From: Flavobacteriales bacterium
GTDB taxonomy: Bacteria; Bacteroidota; Bacteroidia; Flavobacteriales_F; PHOS-HE28
Reading direction: 5' to 3'
Length of the DNA stretch: 64,000 nt
Assembly (NCBI GenBank): GCA_020852835.1
Contig: JADZAC010000026.1
Location: 1-64,000, forward strand
Positions 18,871 through 28,451 of the stretch are shown here, in pieces. A program made the translations under genes and the position numbers. The notes under the pieces were generated by a model that was not told where the DNA came from, made no database searches, and saw only the letters and a list, made by a program, of their open reading frames with translations. Each line of letters opens with the position of its first letter. Position 1 is the stretch's first letter.

Positions 18871-19080
18871 TTACCTCACTCTGGTATTGACCTTCGCGTT
18901 GTTGGCCGCGTCCGGCACCTTGCACACGCAGAAGGAGCGATACCATTGTTTCAGGTCTTCGCGCTCCTCAGGAACCAGCCTTCGGAATGCCTTGCGCATC
19001 TCTTTGCGGAAAATGGCACGGTCCGTAAAACTGATCTTGGATAATACTTCCTTGTAATAGTCGATCAATGGTTTTGCCAT
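18871..19080 (-). CDS. Small hypothetical protein (69 aa)
   Basis: MAKPLIDYYKEVLSKISFTDRAIFRKEMRKAFRRL; plausible composition, compact intergenic fit. Confidence 0.5.
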   Translation of the reverse strand: MAKPLIDYYKEVLSKISFTDRAIFRKEMRKAFRRLVPEEREDLKQWYRSFCVCKVPDAANNAKVNTRVR

Positions 19081-19166
19081 GGTAGCAGGTTTTACGCCGC
19101 AGCACCTTGCGAAGTTGCGGCAAGGCAGTGCCCGGGCCCCGCTCGTGCCGGGCCCGGGCCCAGGGC

Positions 19167-19607
19167 CTAGCCAATATTGATCTGTTTGGCTGCTGGTTTC
19201 ACCTCAGCCTTCTTCGGGATCCGTACCGTAAGCACTCCATTGAGGTGATCGGCGCTGATGGCATCGGCATCGATCAGTTCCGGCAGGCGGAAACTGCGGC
19301 TGAAGGCCTGGCTGCTGAACTCACGGCGGGTATAGCGCTCGTTGCCGGTTGTTTCGTTCTGCTCCTTTTCGGCACTGATGGTGAGCACATCCTGCTCCAA
19401 GTTCAACTTCAGGTCTTCCTTGGCATATCCGGGAGCTTGCACCTCCAGGCGATAAGCGCGTTCATCCTCCACGATGTTCACGCGGGGCAACAAGCGCTTC
19501 ATGGTTGCGCCACCGTGGAAGGGATCCATATCCCCCAGAAAGCGGTCCAACACATCGGTAAAAGGCCGGAACGTGGTGGGAAAAGTGAGGTCTTTCGTGT
19601 AGCTCAT
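19167..19607 (-). CDS. Hsp20/alpha-crystallin family small heat-shock protein
   Basis: MSYTKDLTFPTTFRPFTDVLDRFLGD...YRLEVQAPGYAKEDLKLNLEQDVLTISAEKE...FSRSFRLPELIDADAISADHLNGVLTVRIPK. Confidence 0.93.
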   Translation of the reverse strand: MSYTKDLTFPTTFRPFTDVLDRFLGDMDPFHGGATMKRLLPRVNIVEDERAYRLEVQAPGYAKEDLKLNLEQDVLTISAEKEQNETTGNERYTRREFSSQAFSRSFRLPELIDADAISADHLNGVLTVRIPKKAEVKPAAKQINIG

Positions 19608-19755
19608 GGCAAGTTGGTTTTGCAGGTTGATCTTCGTTCGTGAACGCACCCCATCCAACCCGGTGCCAAGCAAAAACGACTGCCGAAGCGGCGAGATGCC
19701 CAGCCTTTGTGCGCCATTATGGCGCAAACCCCCTCTGGCCAGCTGTCAATATGAC

Positions 19756-20508
19756 CTATTGCGCCAAGAAGATATAGGTAATGGTGCCCCGTTGGGGTTG
19801 CTGAGCCGTTGCCGAAGCCGAAAACCGGGCCTGGCTTGCGGACAGCAGCGCATTTTCCGCCATGCAGCCCGTGAGCGCGGAGCTGGCCGCCGGGTCAAGT
19901 TCCGCCTTGATCACCGCTCCTGCGCGGTCAACCGCCACCCGCACCACGATCTTGCCGCTGCCCTTGCACAGATAAGCCGGCACCTCCAGTACCACGTGGG
20001 CCCTGCCCACCAGATCATAGGCAACGGTGGTGAGCCCTTCCACCTTGATGGGCTTTGGTGCTTGCTCCATGTAGTTGCGCTTGTCGAACTTGCTGGGATC
20101 AAGCATGGGCATCTCGATCTCCTTGCCTTCCGCCTTGCGCTGCTGGGCCAACCGCTCGAACTCGGCCTTCTCCATGTCCAACAGGTCCTGCTCCACGCGT
20201 TCCGCCAGGCGCTGCCGTGCCGCAGGCGATAGCTGCGGGCTGGCCGCAGCAGTCACATTGCTCGCCAAGTTGGTAACCGGGGTTGCTGGCGTACCACCTT
20301 GTTCGGGGGGCATTTGCTGCGCTTCCTCGGGTTCGGGCCCAGGGCTCTCCAGTTCCATCAGGATGGGTTGCTCTTCAGGCACCACCGGCGCACTGTGCAA
20401 AATGCTGAAATTGAGCACCACCATGAGCAAGGTGTGCACCATGAGCGTACCGATGATGCCGTACTTGTGGCGGTCGAACAACTCCAGGGATCGATCAAAC
20501 AGGGACAT
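19756..20508 (-). CDS. TonB-like / energy-transducer-like membrane-anchored protein
   Basis: N-terminal single TM, Pro/Glu-rich linker, C-terminal VRVAVDRAGAVIKAELDPAAS. Confidence 0.6.
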   Translation of the reverse strand: MSLFDRSLELFDRHKYGIIGTLMVHTLLMVVLNFSILHSAPVVPEEQPILMELESPGPEPEEAQQMPPEQGGTPATPVTNLASNVTAAASPQLSPAARQRLAERVEQDLLDMEKAEFERLAQQRKAEGKEIEMPMLDPSKFDKRNYMEQAPKPIKVEGLTTVAYDLVGRAHVVLEVPAYLCKGSGKIVVRVAVDRAGAVIKAELDPAASSALTGCMAENALLSASQARFSASATAQQPQRGTITYIFLAQ

Positions 20509-20541
20509 GGCAACTGCAAAATACGCAAGCAAGATCCAGGC

Positions 20542-21894
20542 CTACCGCATGCGGATACGCCATGCTGCCGGCCATTGATTGTTCCAGCGGTTGCCCGCTC
20601 CATGGGCCCAGCCCAACCCAAAGCCATTGTATTGCACCCATGCTGCACCTGCGGCCCCGGATGCGGGAAGCGCCTCCCCCCTCAAGAAGGACAAGGCCTG
20701 TTCCCGTCCAAGGTTCAATGCCGGAAATGCTTCATGCTGCAACAGTCCATTCAGCGCCAAGGCGGGATGCGGCGTCCATGCATTCCCTTTCTTCCGGGCC
20801 ACGGGCACCCCGGGTGCAGCTGTGTGCACCGTGTGCATCAGCAATGCCGCCATACGGTGCCACGGCTTGCGCAGGGCATGCCATGTACCATTGCTCTCCA
20901 CGCCGCACAAGCTCTCGGCAGCACGTAGCCAGCGGACTGCCTCCAGTGGCAACACCGGCGCTGCATCCCCGTCATCGGCATGAAAGACAGGCATCCCGGC
21001 GGGTGCGGGTTTGCGCAACAGCCCGATAAAAAAGCCCTCCCCGCGTACCTGGTGCGGATAGCACCGCAAGCCTCCATCTGTACGAACCACGCCCCAAGGC
21101 TCCTCCATGGGTACAGGCACCAGTTCGGCACCGCGCGCCAATAGCCGGGCCACTTGGTCTTCATTTTCGCTGGTTTCCCAGGTGCACGTGCTGTAGATCA
21201 GGTATCCGCCGGGCTTCAGCAGCGCCCATGCGGCATCCACGATGCTGTGCTGCCGGGCGGCACAGGTGCGCACCAGGTTCTCCCCCCATTGGGCGCGGGC
21301 CTGGGGATCCTTGCGGAACATGCCTTCGCCCGAACAGGGGGCATCCACCAGGATCAGATCGCAAAAGGTCCCCATGGGCAGGAATTCTTCCGGCTGTGCC
21401 GAGGTGACCACGGTATCCGGCCGGCCCCATTTCCACAGGTTTTCCAGCAAGGCTGGCAGCCTGCTGCCCACGGGTTCGTTGCTCACCAGCAAAGCTTGCG
21501 GGGGCAGCAAGGCGGCCAAATGCGTGGATTTGCCGCCGGGCGCCGCGCAAAGATCAAGCACCAAGGCCGCTTCGGGCAGCCTGGTGCAAGCCTTGAAGGC
21601 CTGTTCCAGCAACATGCTGGCCGCCTCTTGCACATAGTACCCGCCGGCATGCCATTGCGGGTCCAGCGTAAACACAGGCCGCTCCGGCAGGTAGCGGCCG
21701 TCGGCGCACCAAGGTACCCGCTGCCCGTTCATTCCGGCAGGTTTTGCAGGATTCAGGCGGATGCTGACCGGTGCAGGCTCCTGCAAAGCGTTCAGCAGTG
21801 CGTCGGCCTCATCACCCAACAAATGGCACACATGGGGAGGCAGCACGATCGGGGCAGCCGCCAGCAACTGCTTGCCTGTGTGCTTGCCAGCCAT
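20542..21894 (-). CDS. RsmB/NOP family class I SAM-dependent RNA methyltransferase (RsmF-like)
   Basis: VLDLCAAPGGKSTHLAALL, DLILVDAPCSGEGMFRKDPQA, GGYLIYSTCTW, C-terminal RsmF-like domain. Confidence 0.9.
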   Translation of the reverse strand: MAGKHTGKQLLAAAPIVLPPHVCHLLGDEADALLNALQEPAPVSIRLNPAKPAGMNGQRVPWCADGRYLPERPVFTLDPQWHAGGYYVQEAASMLLEQAFKACTRLPEAALVLDLCAAPGGKSTHLAALLPPQALLVSNEPVGSRLPALLENLWKWGRPDTVVTSAQPEEFLPMGTFCDLILVDAPCSGEGMFRKDPQARAQWGENLVRTCAARQHSIVDAAWALLKPGGYLIYSTCTWETSENEDQVARLLARGAELVPVPMEEPWGVVRTDGGLRCYPHQVRGEGFFIGLLRKPAPAGMPVFHADDGDAAPVLPLEAVRWLRAAESLCGVESNGTWHALRKPWHRMAALLMHTVHTAAPGVPVARKKGNAWTPHPALALNGLLQHEAFPALNLGREQALSFLRGEALPASGAAGAAWVQYNGFGLGWAHGAGNRWNNQWPAAWRIRMR

Positions 21895-21904
21895 TCCGGC
21901 ACGA

Positions 21905-23179
21905 TCAAGAGGCCACCGCCGACATGCGTACCAACGTGGCGGCCCGGTCTGGCCCCACGGACACGATCCTTACCGGAACACCGACGGCCTGCTCAATAAA
22001 GGTGATGTAGGCCTCCATCTCCGGAGGCAAGGGCTTGTCGGCCTTCAGCTCGCCCCAGCCCTTCAGGTCGGCATACACCGGCTCCAGTTCATCGGCCAGT
22101 TCGAAAGGGAAACCTGCATGCACCTGCCCTCCGATGCGGTAGCCGGTGCAAACGCGCACGGTGTCCATGCCACTGAGCACATCCGCTTTCATCATGGCCA
22201 GTTCGGTAACGCCATTGACCATCACCGCGAAACGCAGGGCGGGCAGGTCCAGCCACCCACATCGGCGGGGCCTTCCCGTGGTGCTGCCGAATTCATTGCC
22301 GGCCTTGCGGATGGCCTCGCCCGTGGCGTCATGCAATTCCGTGGGGAAGGGCCCGCTGCCCACCCTTGTGCTGTACGCTTTGAAGATGCCGATGACCTTG
22401 CCTATGCGCGATGGGCCCACGCCCAGGCCGGTGCAGGCGCCGGCGCTGATGGTGTTGCTGGAGGTAACGAACGGGTAGGTGCCGAAATCAATGTCCAACA
22501 AGGTTCCTTGGGCGCCTTCGGCCATCACGGCGTGCCCGGCATTGAGCTGGTCGTGGAGCCACTGCTCGCTGTCCACCAGATTGAATGCCTTCAAGGCTTC
22601 TACGGCCGCGAGCCATTCCGCCTCTTTGCTTTGCCATTCCGGTTTATGCTCGTGGAGTGCGAAGAGGCGCTCATGCTTGGCCACCAAAGCCCGGTAACGC
22701 TGGATGAAATCCGGTCGTTCGATATCACCCACCCGGAGCCCGTTACGCCCGGTTTTGTCCATGTAAGTGGGGCCGATGCCCTTCAAGGTGCTGCCGATCT
22801 TGCCCGCGCCCTTGTCCGCCTCACTTGCGGCATCCAAGGCGCGGTGGGTAGGCAGGATGAGATGGGCCCTGCGGCTGATGAGCAACTTGGGGCGCACATC
22901 CACGCCGGCCGCCTCCAAGCCTTTCACTTCGCCCATGAAGATCACCGGATCGATGACCACGCCGTTGCCCACCAAGTTCCAAACGCCCGGGCGGAACACA
23001 CCGCTGGGAATGGTATGGAGCACGTGCTTTTTCCCGTCGAAGATGAGCGTATGGCCCGCATTGGGCCCTCCTTGGAAACGGGCGATCACGGCATATTCGG
23101 GCGCCACCACGTCCACCACCTTGCCCTTTCCTTCATCGCCCCATTGGGCGCCGAGGATCACATCCACTTTGGCTGCCAT
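21905..23179 (-). CDS. purA: Adenylosuccinate synthase
   Basis: VDVILGAQWGDEGKGKVVD; GPNAGHTL; AEGAQGTLLDIDFGTYPFVTSSNT; GRPRRCGWLD. Confidence 0.97.
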   Translation of the reverse strand: MAAKVDVILGAQWGDEGKGKVVDVVAPEYAVIARFQGGPNAGHTLIFDGKKHVLHTIPSGVFRPGVWNLVGNGVVIDPVIFMGEVKGLEAAGVDVRPKLLISRRAHLILPTHRALDAASEADKGAGKIGSTLKGIGPTYMDKTGRNGLRVGDIERPDFIQRYRALVAKHERLFALHEHKPEWQSKEAEWLAAVEALKAFNLVDSEQWLHDQLNAGHAVMAEGAQGTLLDIDFGTYPFVTSSNTISAGACTGLGVGPSRIGKVIGIFKAYSTRVGSGPFPTELHDATGEAIRKAGNEFGSTTGRPRRCGWLDLPALRFAVMVNGVTELAMMKADVLSGMDTVRVCTGYRIGGQVHAGFPFELADELEPVYADLKGWGELKADKPLPPEMEAYITFIEQAVGVPVRIVSVGPDRAATLVRMSAVAS

Positions 23180-23182
23180 GGC

Positions 23183-23557
23183 TCAGGCGCGCAACTTGGC
23201 CAACGCTTGGTCTACCGTGTCCAGAATGGGGAACACGGTATCCAGCTTGGTGACGATGAAAAGCTGCCGCACACCGTGGGAGATGGCCGCCAACAACACC
23301 TGGCCACCGGCGTTGCGGGTACGGGTGAACACGCTGATCATGATGTTCAATCCGGTGCTGTTCATGTACACCAGCTCGCCCATGTCAAGTACCACGTTCA
23401 CTCCTTCGTTGCCCTTCAGGTGGGTGTCCAGCATGGCCATGAGGTGATCGGCCTGTTGCTGGTCCATCAAGCGGCCTTTGAGATGGAACACTTTGGCACC
23501 CTGCTGATCGGTGACGTTAAGGCTGAAGGCCGGTTTGTCCGTTGTTGTGCTGGTCAT
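23183..23557 (-). CDS. STAS domain protein (anti-sigma factor antagonist-like)
   Basis: [23 protein letters not shown] with candidate phosphoacceptor Ser. Confidence 0.85.
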   Translation of the reverse strand: MTSTTTDKPAFSLNVTDQQGAKVFHLKGRLMDQQQADHLMAMLDTHLKGNEGVNVVLDMGELVYMNSTGLNIMISVFTRTRNAGGQVLLAAISHGVRQLFIVTKLDTVFPILDTVDQALAKLRA

Positions 23558-24017
23558 GTTTACGCTTGCGTTCTTTGATGCAATCGGGACAGAGCCCGTA
23601 GATGTGCATGGCATGGTGGCTCACCTCGAAGCCCATCACCTCGGCCACCGTACTGCGGATATGCTGGATGCGGGGATCGCAGAACTCCATCACCTTGCTG
23701 CAGCGGGTGCAGATCACGTGATCGTGCTGGCGGAAGCTGTGGGCGCGTTCGAACTGGGCTTGATTGGAGCCGAACTGGTGCTTGCGCACAAGTTTGCAGT
23801 CCAGCAGGAGCTCCATGGTGTTGTACAGCGTGGCCCGGCTCACGCGGTACTTTTTGCGCTTCATGGAAACATAGAGGCGCTCAATATCGAAATGCCCGGG
23901 TTGGGCGTAGATCTCGTTGAGGATGGCAAAACGTTCGGGCGTTTTGCGGTGCCCCAATCCTTCCAGGTATTCGCTGAAAATGAGGTGCACGTCCTGCTGG
24001 ATCTCCGGGGCCTTCAT
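23517..24017 (-). CDS. Fur family transcriptional regulator
   Basis: [54 protein letters not shown] 24017. Confidence 0.92.
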   Translation of the reverse strand: MKAPEIQQDVHLIFSEYLEGLGHRKTPERFAILNEIYAQPGHFDIERLYVSMKRKKYRVSRATLYNTMELLLDCKLVRKHQFGSNQAQFERAHSFRQHDHVICTRCSKVMEFCDPRIQHIRSTVAEVMGFEVSHHAMHIYGLCPDCIKERKRKHDQHNNGQTGLQP

Positions 24018-24025
24018 GGCGAGGG

Positions 24026-24033
24026 CGAAGGTA
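24026..24033 (-). promoter_or_regulatory. Putative -7 box TACCTTCG upstream of fur-like gene
   Basis: 8 nt between box and ATG. Confidence 0.45.
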
Positions 24034-24183
24034 GCTCTTGCAGGGCATGGCGTGCCACCGCATCGAATGGCATTTTCAACCATGTCGGAACCAAGTGGAC
24101 CAGCTCCGCAGGGTGTTCCGGTGCTGTACCGCCCACGGCCATGCCGCCATGGCGGTATTCAGCGGCGGTCCTGCCGGCACTGA

Positions 24184-25227
24184 TCAACGGGCCACCACCA
24201 CACGCGCTGTGCGCTGCCGGCCCTTGAGATCGGTGATGACCACTTGGTAGAGGCCCGCTTTCCATTGCCGCACGTCCAATGTTGCCGGGCCCGCCATCGG
24301 TTGCTTAACTATAGCCTTGCCCTGAGCATCGTAAACGGCCAGTTCCTGCGCCGTGTGCATTTCCGCCGGCACCACCACCTCTTCTGCGGCAGGATTGGGG
24401 AACACCCGCAGTTCAACCCCGGCGGCAGGGGCTTCCGCCACGCCCACGGCGGAGATGTCCAGCCATTCGGTATAGCTGTAGTTCTGGTTCACGAACATGG
24501 ATGACAGCGAATCGGAGACCGTGCTCACCAGCGGATACTTGCCCCACATGGGGTAGTACGCATGGGTATTCCTGACGTGGGTAACGGGAAGGAGAACGCC
24601 ACTGAGGTTCAGCGGTATGGATTCAGCGATACGGGTCTTCACACGCAGCACTTCCACGGTGTCCGCACCTCCGGGCATGATCAGCCAGCCCCATGCGTCC
24701 GCAACGCCGGTGATCGAACCGCTGCGGGTGGCCGTGGTTCCTTCCACCACAAAGGTGCCGGAGAACAGGTCGGTCCACGGGGCATCTCCGTAGGTGATCG
24801 GCAGGGCCAGGTCCAATATGGCATCGCTGTAGGCCGTGGTGAAGTGGTACTCCAACCCCATAAGCACCACCGCAAGCGTCTGGGTATCGCCCACCCGTTC
24901 CATGCCATTGGCGGTGGATGTGCTGAACACGGTATCCGCCCCGCCATTGGTGAGTGCAACCTGCGCCGAGGGGAACTGGGCGCCGTTTGGCAGCCCGGCG
25001 GGATCCTGCCACTGATAGGCTACCACCGAGGTGGGTGCGGCAGCACTGAAATCGAACAACAGCGCTGCTCCAGCGGCGCCCGGCGCTACGTACGCCCCGC
25101 GATGGGCGCTGAACGAGGCGCCGTTGACCGGTGGTTGGTTGTTGGCAGTGGTCAAGGTGATCTGTGCGCTGGCCGCAAGGGTGAATGGAAAGGCCAAGGC
25201 AAGTGCAGAAGTACGCGTGAATTCCAT
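24184..25227 (-). CDS. Secreted protein with T9SS type A C-terminal sorting domain
   Basis: Signal peptide; C-terminus LRVFPNPAAEEVVV...GKAIVKQ...WKAGLYQVVITDLKGRQRTARVVVAR. Confidence 0.87.
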   Translation of the reverse strand: MEFTRTSALALAFPFTLAASAQITLTTANNQPPVNGASFSAHRGAYVAPGAAGAALLFDFSAAAPTSVVAYQWQDPAGLPNGAQFPSAQVALTNGGADTVFSTSTANGMERVGDTQTLAVVLMGLEYHFTTAYSDAILDLALPITYGDAPWTDLFSGTFVVEGTTATRSGSITGVADAWGWLIMPGGADTVEVLRVKTRIAESIPLNLSGVLLPVTHVRNTHAYYPMWGKYPLVSTVSDSLSSMFVNQNYSYTEWLDISAVGVAEAPAAGVELRVFPNPAAEEVVVPAEMHTAQELAVYDAQGKAIVKQPMAGPATLDVRQWKAGLYQVVITDLKGRQRTARVVVAR

Positions 25228-25420
25228 CCGTGATGAACAATTTGAGGGGGTGCAAACCTAAGACAAGCGGATCGGGCGGAACGTTGCCCGGCCCGGAGTT
25301 GGGCATAGGCCAGGCCGCACCACGGAGAGCTGCACAGGGGCAGTCCTTGCGGGGCTGGCTGCGGGCAGCACGAGGCAGCTCGGTAAAAACACCGTCTATT
25401 TGCACCTTCGAACGGCCCCC

Positions 25421-26008
25421 ATGCGATACAGCCTCAGTGAAATAAGCGCGATCATCCGCGATCGGCGCACCGTGCAACCCAAGGACTTCAGTCCGCGCCA
25501 AGTAGCACGGGAAGTGATCGACCAGGTGCTGGGCAATGCGATCTGGGCACCCACCCACGGCATGACCCAGCCATGGCGGTTCACCGTGTACACCGGTGCG
25601 GCCCGCGAACGGCTCTCCCGGTTCCTGGGAGAAGAATACAAACGGACCACCGTACCGGAGCGGTTTCTGCAACGCAAATACGACAACCACGTACAACGCC
25701 CGTTGCAAAGCACGGTGGTGGTGGCTTTGGGCATGGCGCGCGACCCGCAGGGAAAGATCCCGCTTCATGAGGAGCAGTATGCCGTGGCATGCGCCGTGCA
25801 AAACATGCACTTGACTTGCGCGGCATACGGCTTGGGCGCCTTTTGGAGCACCGGTGCCGTGATCACCGGGGAGGCAATGGTGCGCTTTCTCGGCATGGGC
25901 GCGGAAGACCGCTGCCTGGGCCTGTTCTACATGGGCTACCCTGCCGGGGAATGGCCCAAAGGCTATCGCCGCCCGCTGCCCGACGTGGTGCAGTACGTGG
26001 AGGAGTGA
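25421..26008 (+). CDS. Nitroreductase family protein
   Basis: IIRDRRTVQPKDF...NAIWAPTHGMTQPWRFTVYTG; AYGLGAFWSTGAVITG. Confidence 0.88.
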   Translation: MRYSLSEISAIIRDRRTVQPKDFSPRQVAREVIDQVLGNAIWAPTHGMTQPWRFTVYTGAARERLSRFLGEEYKRTTVPERFLQRKYDNHVQRPLQSTVVVALGMARDPQGKIPLHEEQYAVACAVQNMHLTCAAYGLGAFWSTGAVITGEAMVRFLGMGAEDRCLGLFYMGYPAGEWPKGYRRPLPDVVQYVEE

Positions 26009-26108
26009 TCCCTCTGTGCAGATCACCCCTGTATATTACCGGGATCCATCAACCGGGCTTCCCGCGCAATGACCAACTCCACGGGCGCCCATCGGCCCGT
26101 GCACCGGT

Positions 26109-27686
26109 TCACTGCGGCGCCCCCCATGCTGCTGGAGGAGGATCCGTTCTGCGGAAAATATCTTCCTGGTCCTTGGGCCGGGCGGCCCCGTTCCATCGGA
26201 AACCGTCCAAGCGCAGTTCCTCCACCGGTGCTTTGTCCAAGGGAAAGAGCGTGGCATCCGGTTGGGTAAGGAAACTGACCGTGTTCACTTCCCCGTTGTG
26301 CAAGCCCACGGCAATGATGCTGCAATCCACCCGGTTCACCCCGGTGATCTGCTCCACGCTGTCCTTCGTTTCCCTTGCGAAATACACGGTACGGCTGTTC
26401 CCTTCGGCGATCAATCGGGCCAGTTGATCCCGGTGGAAGTAGCCCGTAAGGAATGTGCCGGTGATCTGGTCATAATGGGTGCTGTCGGCTTGGGCCGTCA
26501 GGAATGCGTGGCCGTCCACCCGCAACTGCTCGGCATGTCCGTTGCTGAGCTGGATGCGCATGCTGTCACCGGAAAGCTGGTTGCCCCGGTTCCAGAGGAA
26601 GGGTGAGCCTTGCAGCCTGATCAGACTGTCGTGTTCGCTATAGCGCAAGGTGTCTCCTACGCCCTGCATATCTTCCTTGAAGAACCGCACATTGCGCTGC
26701 CCGGTGACAGTTCGTTTGCCCAGGCTGTCCTTGCCCGCAAAGAGCGTATCCGCGTGCAGGTACAGGGAATCGCCTCCCATGAGCATGACCAGTTCGGCAC
26801 GGCCGGTGACCATAGCTTGGTCATCCGCTTGCCGGTGCAAGCCTTCATGGCCGCGCACCACCAAGCGGTTCACCGTGTCCTTGATGGTGACATGCCCCCA
26901 GCCACGACCGATACCCGTGAGCCGATCATGGACCAGGCTATCGCCGGTAAGCTCACGTGCGCCTTGCGTGATCCGTCCGCGCTTGCTCAGCACACCTTGG
27001 CCCAGGCGGGCATCGTAGCTGCCGCTTTCGCAGTACATGCGCACCTCGCCTTGCGTGATCCATGTAGGGCCGATGAACCCGGCCCGGCCTGTTGTGCTGC
27101 TGTAGCGGACCGTATCGGAGGAGATGGTGTATTCCGGATGGGTGATCCGTACACTGTCGGTAAAGTTGAACAGGTGCCCAGCTGCGTCGTACTCCCCTTT
27201 CCGGCTGGTAAGCGAGCTTCCGTCCCGCTTGTTCTGGATCAGCGCACCCGTGCTGTACGCCGCACGCCGCGCAGGCACATTGTAAACCAAGGCATCGGTG
27301 GCCAGCTCCATTCCCGGATCGCTCAACCGCACATTGCCGTTCATGCGTGCCGATCGTTCTGCGCCGTTATAGTCCAGGTGGTCGCCGGTGATCCGCAGGG
27401 TATCTCCTTGGTTCAACACCACCCGGCTGAAGGCGGTAACCCGGTTGTCCTCGTAGAGATAGGCGCTATCGCAGGACATGAAGGCTCCTTCATGGCGGAG
27501 GCGCACACTGCCGATGAGCCGCTGGGCACCGGTGGCTACCGCTTTGTCGAACACCCAATTGTCGGCATTGAGCACCTCAACGCGGCCTTTGCCTTGGGCG
27601 AGCACCGTGCTGCCGCCCAGGGCCATGGTGCACGCCATCAGGGCCAACCGGGTGCAGCTGCGCAAGCGAACGGATGCAGGGCGCAT
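26109..27686 (-). CDS. OstA/LptA-like (LPS transport periplasmic domain) protein
   Basis: Repeated AFSRVVLNQGDTLRITGDHLDYNGAERSARMNGNVRLSDPGMELATDALVYN pattern. Confidence 0.83.
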   Translation of the reverse strand: MRPASVRLRSCTRLALMACTMALGGSTVLAQGKGRVEVLNADNWVFDKAVATGAQRLIGSVRLRHEGAFMSCDSAYLYEDNRVTAFSRVVLNQGDTLRITGDHLDYNGAERSARMNGNVRLSDPGMELATDALVYNVPARRAAYSTGALIQNKRDGSSLTSRKGEYDAAGHLFNFTDSVRITHPEYTISSDTVRYSSTTGRAGFIGPTWITQGEVRMYCESGSYDARLGQGVLSKRGRITQGARELTGDSLVHDRLTGIGRGWGHVTIKDTVNRLVVRGHEGLHRQADDQAMVTGRAELVMLMGGDSLYLHADTLFAGKDSLGKRTVTGQRNVRFFKEDMQGVGDTLRYSEHDSLIRLQGSPFLWNRGNQLSGDSMRIQLSNGHAEQLRVDGHAFLTAQADSTHYDQITGTFLTGYFHRDQLARLIAEGNSRTVYFARETKDSVEQITGVNRVDCSIIAVGLHNGEVNTVSFLTQPDATLFPLDKAPVEELRLDGFRWNGAARPKDQEDIFRRTDPPPAAWGAPQ

Positions 27687-27716
27687 GGGGTATTACGCTG
27701 CACGGGCAGGTGCAGG

Positions 27717-28391
27717 CTATTTGGCAGCTCCTGCCTTTTGGCCCCGGTGCCTGGCATTGAGGCCGGCCACCACGTCCGCAGTGATGTCCAACCCTTGGTT
27801 GCCCACCCAGATCTGGCCGGCATCCTGGATGCTGAAGATGTAGTCGAACCCGGCGGTCTTGTTGTATTCCTCCAAGAAGCCTTTGAGCTGGTCGGCGATC
27901 TGCGTGAGCATCTTTACCTGCAGTTCCTCCAGCTGGGCTTGTGATGCAGCTTGCAGTTCCTGGATCTTGCCGCCCAGCTGCTCCACCTCGGCTTGGTCGG
28001 CCTTCAATTGGGCCTGGGTGCTGTACGTATGGTCCTTGCCCATGAGCTCGGCATAACGTGCCTGGGCTTTCTGCATTTCGCGCTGCAGATTGCCTTCCAT
28101 GCGCTGGCCTTCGCTGCGCACGCGTGCTGCACTTTCCTTGACCAGCTCGTAGTTGGCCTGTACGGAGTCCATCATGAAGAAGGCGATCCGCGCTTCGGGC
28201 GGCCGGATACTGTCCGACGCGCCTTCAACTGCCGCCGAACGGCCCAAGGAATCCTTGTCCAATTGCAGGCCGGTGAGTTTTTCCTGGAGTATGCGGTCCG
28301 GCACGCGCGAGCGGCCGAGCGACCACACCACCGCACCGGTCAACAGGAAATTCCACGCTACAAGCAGGAGGAGCAGAAAACGTTTGGACAT
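27717..28391 (-). CDS. OmpH/Skp family periplasmic chaperone
   Basis: N-terminal TM/signal; coiled-coil Skp-like body; upstream of OstA-like gene. Confidence 0.8.
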   Translation of the reverse strand: MSKRFLLLLLVAWNFLLTGAVVWSLGRSRVPDRILQEKLTGLQLDKDSLGRSAAVEGASDSIRPPEARIAFFMMDSVQANYELVKESAARVRSEGQRMEGNLQREMQKAQARYAELMGKDHTYSTQAQLKADQAEVEQLGGKIQELQAASQAQLEELQVKMLTQIADQLKGFLEEYNKTAGFDYIFSIQDAGQIWVGNQGLDITADVVAGLNARHRGQKAGAAK

Positions 28392-28410
28392 GCTGGTCTG
28401 AAGGATGGCG

Positions 28411-28418
28411 CAAAGGTA
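28411..28418 (-). promoter_or_regulatory. Putative -7 box TACCTTTG upstream of ompH-like gene
   Basis: Exact TAnnTTTG on minus strand. Confidence 0.55.
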
Positions 28419-28451
28419 GCCCGGCCTCGGCCATCAAGGACCGTGCCCTGC

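Noticed and set aside
21761-23578. 605-aa plus-strand ORF
   Set aside because: Antisense to purA, the STAS gene and part of the RsmF-like gene.
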